64,000 nucleotides of DNA, from the NCBI GenBank assembly GCA_030435675.1, contig CM059625.1:62001-126000 (forward strand). Direction: 5' to 3'. A model generated the notes under the pieces. It saw nothing but the letters and a program-made list of their open reading frames with translations, did not search any database and had not been told where the DNA came from. The position numbers and the translations under genes are program-made. This DNA is from Steinernema hermaphroditum. Taxonomy: Eukaryota > Nematoda > Chromadorea > Rhabditida > Steinernematidae. Of this stretch, positions 23,637 through 33,529 are shown piece after piece (the stretch's first letter is position 1; each line of letters begins with the position of its first letter).

Positions 23637-24143
23637 TTATTTTCCAAGAAGCGGTATTTGAGGAACCGCTAGATCACCTTCTGCAACACTACTGGCCACA
23701 GAAGCTGGAGGTTGGAATCCCATTCCTAACGGATCTGGGATAGGATCCACAGAACTTGCTGCGTAAGATGCTGCTCCACTGTGCGTTGGAATTGTTCCAT
23801 AAGACGAATACGACGACGATGGTGACATGTAGCCGGATGCGGCAGTAGAAGGTCGCATGCCATAGCCGCTTGAGCTTCCTACCGCGAATGTTCATTAATG
23901 GTTACGATAACCTACCATAATAACTGCAGCCACTACTGTCATGTGAAGAGTACCAATGGGTGTCGCTAGAACCATACCCACTTCCGTAACTGGATGAAGA
24001 CCCACCACAATACGAGGATGATCCCCTTTTTAATCTAAATATGACATGAAAAGATGTAACTAATAGATTCCGAATTACCTAATTATAGCACTATGTGCAT
24101 GAAGTGCCGAACAAAAGAAGACCGTTACCCACAGAACTCGCAT
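23637..24143 (-). CDS. secreted Ser/Gly/Tyr-rich peptide precursor
   Basis: Three exons on the minus strand (24143-24079, 24034-23916, 23878-23637) encode 141 aa with agreeing phases. Residues 1-19 are a clear signal peptide (MRVLWVTVFFCSALHAHSA). A dibasic LKRG follows at about residues 22-26, a possible proprotein-cleavage site. The mature part is low complexity: SSSYCGGSSSSYGSGYGSSD, CSYYGSSSGYG, then Ser/Ala/Tyr/Pro-rich sequence ending PQIPLLGK. It has few cysteines. I do not recognise a family. Composition fits a cuticle-associated or antimicrobial-type secreted peptide of nematodes, but that is inference. A partial inverted copy of its promoter and first exon lies at 24575-24720. Introns are 37-44 nt. 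Confidence 0.75.
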
Positions 24144-24574
24144 AACAAAATACTACTATAACTAAGTCGGAACAAGCTTTTGACTGTATCTGAACTAAAT
24201 GTGTAACATAAGTGGTGTTCCATCAAAAACTCGTTTTCAGTGGCCTTATTCGTATACCAACGTCCCATTTGCTCATGACAAAATGGACGATCGACAGCTC
24301 ATCATGGAGTTTTTACTAGCAAAACAGAAAGCAAACAAGGTGGAATTTTTAAACTTTTATATGCACCGTTTGATACATTTGCGCACATCAGTATTACTTA
24401 GTCAAAATTGCAACTCAAAATTATCTAATTTCTAATCACTCACACAAAAGATATAAAAATCCGATAGAGATACGATAACAGTAGCAAAATTTGCGAACTG
24501 TTGAACTTTGTCAGCGTGCAGTCCCTAAACCAAAGGCTGCGCAACCCAAGCGAAGTGTTTGGTGTTTTTGTTTG

Positions 24575-24720
24575 GTTGTCAGATGCAGTCCAAAGCTTGC
24601 CCTAACTTAATTATAGTAGTATTTTGTTATGCGAGATCTGTGGGCAACGGTCTTCTTTTGTTCCGTACTTCATGTTCATAATGCTGAAAAGAGGGTCATC
24701 CACGTTTTGATGTTTAATTG
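24575..24720 (+). pseudogene. inverted partial copy of the Ser/Gly-rich peptide gene (promoter plus exon 1)
   Basis: On the plus strand, the sequence before and including ATGCGAGATCTGTGGGCAAC (24630) closely matches the minus-strand start of the peptide gene at 24143. Shared parts include TATAGTAGTATTTTGTTATG upstream of the ATG and the signal-peptide codons (MRDLWATVFFCSVLHVHNA against MRVLWVTVFFCSALHAHSA). Similarity extends upstream through AAAGCTTG and a TCAGAT.CAGTC block. Downstream the frame reads AEKRVIHVLMFN and stops; the Ser/Gly-rich exons are absent. It is therefore a head-to-head duplicate that kept regulatory DNA and signal exon only, unless distant exons exist. Confidence 0.75.
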
Positions 24721-25254
24721 AGGCGGTGGCTTTTCGTTTTGGACAGGCAATGCTGCCAGTTTTGTTCTGATTCTGCACGTCCGTTGATTGTTTCCTTCTC
24801 CCCTAGTCTACGGAAGTTGCATGAACAAATTGCTCAGTATATTCTATTCCTGCGTTTTGTGCGGTGGAGGACGAATGGTAGAGAATTACACGTATTGAGT
24901 TGGCAGTGCACGCGCGAGAGAATCACTGAACACAGTAGTTGATTGTAGCTGCAATTTAAATTTCCACGATTCCTTTCAAAATATTGTGCTATCAACACTG
25001 ATGCTGTTACGCGTTTCGTGCGTGAAGTATGTTGTCAATGCTAACGAAAATTATAACGACAGTGGGAACATCCTGGCCACGTGGAATTTCGGTCTTCTGG
25101 AACGCCTCCAACTCGTTTGCGTTCCTTTTTCACACGTTGACAATATACACGGTTCACGTCTTGCCATTAGCATTGCGTATATTCGATTTATCGGCGAACA
25201 AAGCTGTATTGGCGTTTTACTGTGTCTCAATTTTCAGAGCTAGGCAAAGGTATT
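24721..25254. other. intergenic upstream of Sec62
   Basis: Open frames at 24986-25325 lack recognisable domains and probably reflect the outron of the Sec62 gene. The acceptor TTTTCAG ends at 25237, 18 bases before the Sec62 ATG. Confidence 0.4.
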
Positions 25255-26674
25255 ATGGCGGATCGCCGTCGTGGACGCCGTGGTGGAAGAGTAAGCAGCT
25301 TTATCCTAATAACGTCTTCTATTAACTTATTTTTAGAATTCTGAAAGTGATAAGCAACTAACAAAGGAGGAAGATGCAATTGCAAGATTTATTCGCTTTA
25401 ACTGCCCGACGAAGTCCACTACTTTTGAGCGGAACGAAGTACAATATTTCACTGGTAGGAATGCGTTCCTTTTATTTGAATCTAGGTGGCACGCACAATG
25501 TGAACCGACAACCTTGAGCATGTTCTGTCTTAAACACGAAGATGTTTAGGATCGAAGGCCGTTGATACACTGTACGAGTCAAAATACGGCACTAAAGCGT
25601 CCGGCGAACCCAATTTTCCTACTAGACACTCTGCTTTCCTTTTCATCAAGAGCTTGATGGAAAATGGCTTGTTCTTTCGCGCACGCAAACTAGTGCAGAA
25701 GAAAAAGAATCCGGCTACTGCTGGAGTGGGTGATAAAGAAGATGAAAAGAAATCTGCCAAATTGTCGAAGGCTGCTTCCGAGAAAGCTAAGACCGAAGAT
25801 TCAAAGGAAGAAACTGACAAACTTGTGGATAAGAAAGAGGTTGACCTTTCCGAAAGGCAGCTCCGTATTTAAACCTTTTAGGACGATGAAGACAAGAAGA
25901 AAAAGCAAAAAAAGGTCAAATTAGTCGAACACTCCGAGCAATATTTTGCTGACACAAATGACGTTTACGTTTGGGTGTTCGACCCAACGCCTCTGTACAA
26001 AAAGATCATTGGAGGTTTAATTATTGTTGGGTGCCTTCTTGGGTGTCTGTTTCCCCTTTGGCCCCACTGGCTACGACTTGGCGTATATTACCTTTCCATT
26101 GTTGGAATCAGTGCTTTTGGACTTTTAATAGGAGTTGCTGTTGGTAGGGCATAATTTTAATTGCGAAGGACATAACAGTATTTCAGCTCGCACCATTCTG
26201 TTCGCCATCATTTGGGTCGCTACTCTTGGCAAGCATAAGCTCTGGATACTACCGAACCTGACGGAGGACTGCGGTTTCTTTGAGTCGTTCCAACCACTAT
26301 ACTCTTATGAATATTGTCCTGGAAGAGACCAACCGAAACAAAAGAAGCAAAAGATCAGCAAAGGTGCTGGACATTCTTTGATCTAGTCTTTCAAGATCCC
26401 ATTTAGATAAAAAGCAAACGTCAAGTGAATCCGACTGCCAAACAGAGAAGAACGACTCGGCTGAGGAGGAGGATGAAAATTCTGATGAAAAAGATGATGA
26501 TGGGAGACAAAACGTATCGGAGGAAATCAACGCTGTAGAAACAGATAATCAATGTGAGTTGACAGTTACTCATTCCACGGAATAATTTTAGCTGAATTTT
26601 TAGCTGCAAGCGGAATGCGCCAACGTCTGAAAAGTAAAAACAATGAGGACGATTTCGTTATGGTTGATAACTGA
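25255..26674 (+). CDS. Sec62, ER protein-translocation subunit
   Basis: Seven exons (25255-25290, 25337-25454, 25550-25839, 25882-26143, 26187-26363, 26407-26553, 26604-26674) encode 366 aa with fully consistent phases. Sec62 works with Sec61/Sec63 in post-translational import of small secretory proteins and in ER-phagy. The cytosolic N-terminus has AIARFIRFNCPTKSTTFE, the conserved YFTGSKAVDTL block and FLFIKSLMENGLFFRA, followed by a Lys/Glu-rich linker. The hallmark YVWVFDPTPLYKKIIGGLII precedes two membrane helices (about 189-208 and 214-248). Next come LGKHKLWILPNLTEDCGFFESFQPLY and a very acidic Ser/Glu/Asp tail ending DDFVMVDN. The DDFVMVDN end could act as an LC3-interacting motif like that of mammalian SEC62; this is inference. 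The start follows an unpaired acceptor, suggesting trans-splicing. Confidence 0.95.
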
Positions 26675-27922
26675 ATGTTTTGTAAAATAACAAAAAGCGT
26701 TTCAATTTCGGATAAACTAAGGCGGGAATATTTTCGATGCTAACAATGTATGGGAGTGTATCGCACACCAGAGTTTAGAACATGGTATTCCGCAGCTGAT
26801 CTTATTGTCGTAAGAGCATTAGTGCTTATTTGCATCACGTTTCAAGCTTAGGGGCGTCATCCGCAACTTGACCGGCATTCTTGTCCCGGTCCCGGAGCGA
26901 TCTCGATCTCGAAAACAGGGTTTTCAGCTTTTCCCATCGCTTACACGTTGTTGAGTGTATGCGAGATCCCGTTAGTCATTTCTTACTGATTGCCTAACAT
27001 TACAAACGATTTTTTTTCAGACGGCATTTTTCGAAATCCTATGAAAAACGACCTTTTCCATTGCTTTCTTTCATCTTTCAGACTTACTTGATTTTTAGGC
27101 TTGCTGGTTCTCATTGTGAATGTCAAAAAACGGTTTATTAAAAAGATCGAAGCCGTTTAGACAAGCTGTCTAGATGTGTGTATGGATAAAGCCGGGGTTT
27201 GGCGGGCCCTACGCCAAGCCTGCGCGTTAGGCCATGCACAAAAATGAATATGAGGCGTGCTTCGCTCGCACACAGCCTCAGATATCTAGGCACATCCCTA
27301 AGCCTTAGTCTAGGACACACGCAAAGAGGATACAAGCTCGCTCCAACCTTAGATGTCTAGACATGTATGTGAAAGCGGTCTTTTGTGATTTTCTTTTTTT
27401 GACGGTCGTTTTTGATGATGTTGTCGCCACACCAGTCAGGCACCATTTTCAGCGTAACAACCGAGTAAATGCAAATGCTTCGATCTTGAGACATCCTTGT
27501 AGTGATGTTACAGCACTGGTTGAACATGTTGACGTGCTGAGGGCCACCGTTACTATCGTGTATACAGACAAATTGCGCGGGATTACATAAAAAAACACGA
27601 CTATGCCTAAGCTGTGAGTATAGGTTTGTCAGTAGACAGATTTGAACAGAACTATTCCGGCTATTTAGAATCACATGATCGAATTCTGTTTTTATAAGCA
27701 GTGAAGAAAAGCAATGATTAGAAGCAGCTGTCGGCAGTGTACGGCATGAGGTAAACATCAGCTGTTATGTCAGCTGTACTCACATATTCCTCCTTTTTTT
27801 CAGGTAAGTAGGGCATTTGTTGGCAGCATCACAATGAGCAATACTGGCGAAATTTTAAAAGTAATAATTTCAACAACGAACTTCAGGCATTGGTGTCGTG
27901 ATCAGATATTCATACAGCTAAG
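26675..27922. other. intergenic, possible repeat at 27150-27370
   Basis: No gene recognised. A segment at about 27160-27365 is bounded by CTGTCTAGATGTG and GATGTCTAGACATG and is rich in CTAG-type words, suggesting a small dispersed element, but I have no second copy in the window. Open frames on the minus strand at 27138-27758 carry no domain. Confidence 0.35.
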
Positions 27923-29140
27923 ATGATCTCGTCGTTTTCCGCGGCAGCTGGTAAGGTCAACAGATCTAATATTCTGTTCAGCTGTTTTTAGAAAGCGAGA
28001 GGACTCGCTCAGAATCGTCTTCAGGTGAAACTTTTCCTGTACTTTTTAACGTTCATAGCGTTCTACAGCGCATGATGATTGTTCTGCATGTGGCCTTTTC
28101 TGGCTGATACCAAACATTTATCAGTATCTTTTAGATACAATTACTAACAAACCAAACATGACAGTTCCCAATGAGCAAAGTTGGATCACACGTCTTTTCA
28201 ACAGTGGTACTTTTTATAATCATAAATTAAACGGTAAACATCGTATTATACTTTCAGCTGCAAGCTGGGTTGGATATTCTACCGGAAGTTCAGTGAATGT
28301 TTCTGAAAAGCAAGAAACGTCATTAAACCTCTCTGAAGTCGCTGTCAATTTTTCAGTATCGGAGGTTAAAGGAAGCGCTCAACATTATGGCACGTGTGGG
28401 TATTATTCAGTCTATAGTTGTTGCTTAGTCGAACAACTCAAAGTCGAGGCTGACGAACCCACTCAAAAAGCAAAAATCAGCGACGAACAAACATGTGAGG
28501 GAATTTCTGCTACGCTGAATGCGACGATAACTTCCATTGGACATATATCCAATGATGACTGTGATGTGGTGCACGATGTAGTAGATGTAGCGTCAGCAGT
28601 TTCCATGGAAATCGCTTTTGGTATGGAGGAAGGGGAAATAAGTACGCCATTCTCCTATATAAAACAACTCTTTTTTTAAATTTGTAGAAGTTGCAACGGC
28701 TCAGGAGTTAGATGACGTCGTCAAAAACCCTCCCACGTCACTAACATACTTCATCACCGAAAAAAATTTCGCGACTGAAGACACAACGAAAGAGGACAAC
28801 GATGCTGCAATTGGAAATATGGGGGATGCAGAAGAAGTTATGACTGAGCAGACACGTATGCTAGTAATTCAGAGTTGCATGTAAAATAATTTTAGAGAGC
28901 CCTGCGAAAACAGTCCTGCAACATATGGGAGTTGAAGAAGAGGCCAACCTTCCAGATCATATTGGAGAGCCAGGTAAAATACCAGATCCGCTTTCCACAA
29001 GAACTTTGCTGTTTCGGTGGAAAATATTTTCAATTCATTATCATTTATGATCTACATGTTACAAAGCTTTTGTGTTAGGATTTCAAAATGAAAAAAACAC
29101 GTTTTCAGAGTTTCCCGAGGAAGAGCAAACAGAAGAATAA
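27923..29140 (+). CDS. acidic orphan protein
   Basis: Spliced plus-strand model: 27923-27950, 27992-28024, 28135-28206, 28258 to about 28640, then exons beginning about 28687, 28896 and 29109, with a stop at 29140. Phases agree where checked. It begins MISSFSAAAESERTRSESSS. The one ordered-looking segment is SWITRLFNSAASWVGYSTG (~residues 36-54), an amphipathic or membrane-contacting helix candidate. The rest is strongly acidic and Ser/Thr/Glu-rich, ending FPEEEQTEE. No signal peptide, membrane span or known domain is seen. A poor donor/acceptor pair at 28365-28428 would break the frame, so I treat that stretch as exon. AATAAA lies at about 29254. Function unknown. Confidence 0.6.
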
Positions 29141-30137
29141 TTTTGCCTTATGATTTGTAAAAGCAGTTTTCAACGATGTTCGCTATTTCATACAATATTC
29201 GTTTTTAGTTCTGCGAAATTATTTTGTATGTAACTAGCTTCATATCGGATATAAATAAAGCAATTTAACAACAACAGTGCTATGCACGTATAGACATACA
29301 GTTATTACATCATTTAACTCCTTTAACTAGCCTATGTTGTTTTGGGCATTGTAAATTTGGGCATGCCGTATAAACGCATTAAAAGCAAGGGACGTTTTCG
29401 TGCTTAGTCATCGATTCGCTCTGTCGCTCTTCGCCGCCGCAGCGCATCGAAGGGTGCGAGTGAGCGCAGCAACATCGAACGCAGGGAATGACTGTTCTCG
29501 TGCTGATGGCGCTAGTGAATATGTACGAAACATTGGCGGGTGAGGCAGGCGAGACGGGCAAGATGGTGGACAATGACGTTAGCAGGAGGGGTGCGTGGTT
29601 GGCGCGGTTTGCTGACGTTGGTAATGGTGTGAGCGAGAATATTTTTGCGAGAAGGAATTATTAGGAACTATGCGGATCAGAGTTAAAACTGACAAAATCA
29701 AAGACAACTGTTTGGAGAGAGTCACTTTGGAATACTGCGCTTCGCGTCGGTGCTTCTTTTGAACGTAAATACCAACTCCTGGTTGACTTTGTCAAATCGT
29801 CCCCCGCTAACTGCAAGGTAATGGATCATTTATGTCTAAAAAGCGAACTGCCTCTCTCCTTTAAATCCCGTATTGCAAAGCGTTGCTCATAAGACGATGA
29901 TGTGGTATGCTATTCTCTACCGTCGCGTTTTAAATGTTTCGTAAGCTAAAAACCTCTATGGCAACATTTCTGATCATCAGTGCATTATCTTAATAATGAT
30001 AGTCGCTAAATTCCAAAAACGGAAAACCCTATCACGTGTGTTGGTTTCAGCGCGATGTTTAAATGGTTGTTTGGATGTTAATCTATACACATTCAGAGCA
30101 GAAGGTGTCTTGAAACTCAGACATAACAAACACAACA
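29141..30137. other. intergenic, no gene seen
   Basis: Holds the 3' UTR of the acidic orphan (AATAAA near 29254) and the presumed promoter of the capping-protein gene. No recognisable exon. Confidence 0.4.
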
Positions 30138-31184
30138 ATGGTATGATCCATATATGTGACCCAGCTGTACTCCTTTCTTCAGGCTGATCGCTCGCTTGAT
30201 GCCGCTCTTGACCTCATGCGACGTCTACCCCCACAAGGCTGTGAATATCATCTCGCCGATTTGATCACGCTGAAGCCACATTTATGTGAAGATCTCCTCA
30301 GTGCTGTTGATCAGCCACTAAAAATCGCACGCGACAAGGATACCGGACGTGAATATTTATTGTGCGATTACAATCGCGACGAAGATAGTTACCGGTACTA
30401 ATTCAACGTTACACGTTCGTTGTTTGAGGAACGATCTTTCCAGATCCCCCTGGACCAACCACTATGATCCACCTCTTGAAGACGGAGCTGTGCCTTCTGA
30501 TAAGTTGCGAAAATTAGAAATTGAAGCTAACGCCGCTTTCGAAGCGTATCGCGACATGTGCGTTAATAAGAATAGATTCTCATCTAGTTCAATGATTTCA
30601 GGTATTTTGAAGGTGGCGTCTCCAGTGTGTACTTCTGGGACCTTGAATATGGATTTGCTGGAGTTGTCTTAATTAAGAAAGAGTCTGGTTGCGCGCAGGG
30701 TGCCCCAAATGGATGTTGGGATTCGATCCATGTAATCGAAATTTTGGAGAAAGTGAGTTAATTTTTCAGGGGTCTGGTTCACTTCTTTCAGGCGAATGGT
30801 CGGCAAGCTCACTACAAACTGACGAGCACTGTTATGCTTTGGCTTCAAACCAATAGACAAACTACTGGATCCATGAATGTTGGAGGATCAATGACTCGGC
30901 AGACCGAACAGGATTTCCATCTTAATGATCAGAACCCGCATCTCGTGAACATTGGAAAGATGATTGAGGTAATCATTTGTTGTGATTTCCACAGTATTGT
31001 GTGTTTATAGGAACAAGAAAGTAAAATGCGCTCGACTCTGAACGACGTCTACTTTGGGAAGACGCGCCAGATTGTTGGCGATTTGCGCACTGTTGAAACA
31101 TCTGCTGAACTTAAAAACAGAGATGAACTTGTTGGAGATATCATGAGAGCTGTGGCCGGAAAGAAAGGCAAGGACGACATTTGA
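30138..31184 (+). CDS. cap-2: F-actin-capping protein subunit beta
   Basis: Six coding exons (30138-30140, 30183-30394, 30444-30557, 30602-30752, 30792-30968, 31011-31184) give 276 aa, the usual CapZ-beta size. The heterodimer caps barbed ends of actin filaments in the cytosol and at sarcomere Z-lines. Diagnostic sequence is present throughout: [87 protein letters not shown], and the [20 protein letters not shown] helix. The initiator ATG is the entire first coding exon (ATG|GTATGATCC), as the codon join M-A-D-R-S shows. The C-terminal tail (about 25 residues, the actin-binding tentacle) is Lys-rich here. Introns are 39-50 nt. Confidence 0.96.
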
Positions 31185-31712
31185 TGGCGTCCGTCTTTGT
31201 TCATGTTATATTAAGTGCAGCTGCCCCATTTTATGAACGTTAATGTATATTGCTTAATCATTGAAAATGCGTAGTCAATTAAATGATTTTCATTACTTAT
31301 TAGCTTCACCGTCACCCAAATAATTCTACACTGCTGACCTGGTCGAACTATTGCTGTTTACTGGAGATTTCGAACGTCACGCGCGTGTCAGGAGTCGCTG
31401 GTTGTCGCTAATGTCAGTGTTTCTGTTCGCACCTTCGTCAACAGTTATGCTGTGGATTGGTTAACTTTTTTTAGAGCTCCTACTGCTCTAGTGTCTTGCA
31501 AAGTAGGTTTGTTCTCAAACGACAGTGATCTTGCCTCAATTCCTAACGATCACGATCGGAAGAACAACGAATAAATTCCGTAGATGCTTTCGATTTGTCA
31601 CAATTCTGTGCTAAAAATATTTGCCTCGCTTATTAGTAATTTTACTGCGAGACATATTTTTTCAGTCGTGAGAATTACTCTTTTTTATTTTTCAGGTACT
31701 GGGTATTGGGAA
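31185..31712. other. intergenic between the capping-protein and SUZ genes
   Basis: No coding sequence recognised. TTTTTCAG (31687-31694) is an unpaired acceptor 18 bases before the next ATG and probably takes a spliced leader. Confidence 0.4.
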
Positions 31713-33115
31713 ATGAGCGAATGCCCTTCGAAAACACAGCGAAAAGATGACGAGATAGCCGACAACTGGGAAGACGTAGGCGATGAGCAGCTTTCCGCTC
31801 AAGTTGAGCAGAAACAGAAAATTATCAAGAAACAGAAGGAAGCTGAAGAAGAGTTAAGAAAACTCAGTGTTCAGGATGCAATGGCTTCGGGCAGGGACAG
31901 GTAAAAACAGTTATCCGCTTCATTTTGCATTGATTTTTCACTGTTAGTCCGTCCACGTCAAGTCCAGAGATACCACAGAGTTTCAAAATTTTGAGAAGAC
32001 CGCAAAGCTCATCATCTCTTCGCCAAGAAAGGCGTGCAAATAAAACGGATTTGTCAGCGAACGACAAGCTAAAGTCACTACAGGTAAGTTCATGGTAGCG
32101 TAGTGACGACATCTTATTGAGTACGTTTGTTTAGGAGAGACAAGCAGCTTACCAAGAAGCGAGAGATCGTATATTCGGCGACAAATCAAACGTGGAATCC
32201 TGTCAGGACGGCAATTCTGATGGAAGAATAAGCAGTACACCGCCGCCTGTTGAAAGGACAGAACCTCCAAAAAGAAACACAAGCAAAAACCATTTGAGTG
32301 ACGTGCCCATGAAGGAGATTGCACCAGTATCACAGACTTGGGACCTTTCGCATTCAAGCGCTTTAACTCAAACAGCTTACCAACAATACTTGTCCGCACA
32401 GGGACATAATTTTCAGCAGTCCATGGTGATACCACCACGAATGATGGGCATATCAGCTAATGTTCCTCAAGGGCCGTGTTATCCTGGAAGCTCATCTATA
32501 GGTATTAATGCCACTCAGAATACCGGTGTGTTTATACATGCATAAGTTTCACTGCCACATTTTGTTCCAGTTTATATGCCCAACTATGGATATACCCAAA
32601 ATCACCAGATTTCGTCGCTTGGAAATCTACAACCAAGCAACCAACAATCTGTGCCGGGCGTGCAAACTACGTTTGTTCGTCAACCGGGTACTCCACCAAT
32701 GTCAACGCACAATCAACAAGGGGCTGCAAGTTCCATAACACAAAATCGATGTTTGTTTCCACCAAACGGCGGCAGTTCAGGAGGAAAAAGCAGAAAACAG
32801 GCACAGACCACTGGCATGCAAAATTCTTTAAGCAAGGGCGGCAAGCAAGTCAATGTAATACAGCGTGCTGGGAACGGTAGCAAATCGAAATCATTCGAAC
32901 ATAAGCAAACACCCTTGGCTGTTTACTACGATTCAACGCGCCCTCCTCCACCAGTACCAAACGCGACTGTTCCACCGGCAGAAGCATACGGGTTAGCGAT
33001 GCATGTGCATGACCATTTTGTATAGGTCATTTTTCCTAGACGTCTGCCAACGAGACTTCCTACTGGACCGCCCTTGCAAACAACACAGCGTTCTACCGGC
33101 CATCCGCAGAGGTAA
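31713..33115 (+). CDS. SUZ-domain protein, SZRD1 homologue
   Basis: Exons 31713-31900, 31948-32083, 32135-32525, 32571-32991 and 33040-33115 encode 403 aa. The N-terminus DDEIADNWEDVGDEQL matches the acidic start of animal SZRD1, followed by a Lys/Glu coiled stretch. The SUZ RNA-binding domain spans about residues 75-124 (SFKILRRP ... QERQAAYQEARDRIFG). A long Gln/Asn/Ser/Pro-rich disordered region follows. The last 30 residues (RLPTRLPTGPPLQ) resemble a SUZ-C motif. Vertebrate SZRD1 is ~150 aa, so this version carries a large low-complexity insert. SUZ proteins bind RNA and can localise to granules; the target here is unknown. It is convergent with the nuclear receptor gene. Confidence 0.88.
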
Positions 33116-33529
33116 ATGATCTCTACGTAGACGGTGTTCGTGATCTTGTGTATTCTTTGACAGTGTTGAAAGTGGCTTAGAATTACATTATGTTATAAAT
33201 GTACAGATAACATCGCATGTTTTCTTATACGATGGAAAACTTGGTTCCTCATTCCAGTAACAGTGTATCGTGATGTCATCGCCCTTTTAGCACGATGTTT
33301 AGTTTATTCTTTGCATACCCTTATTTCGCTTACTGTTTTTTTACTACATCACGATATTCTGCGTGAATTATGCAAAGTTCGTTTTTGCCTACAGGTTAAT
33401 GCATACATGGTTAAACATGTTGGAAGCAGATCCATATGACCCGCAAACGTCTGCCTTTTTGTCAATTCTTCAATGGAGCAGAGGCGTCGTGTTATTGCAA
33501 ACATACACTTTTATTGACAAATGGGCCCA
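33116..33529. other. convergent intergenic region
   Basis: Shared 3' region of the SUZ gene (+) and the nuclear receptor gene (-). No coding sequence seen. Confidence 0.4.

Noticed and set aside
28365..28428. Candidate 64-nt intron in the acidic orphan
   Set aside because: Removing it shifts the downstream frame; the sequence is open through it.
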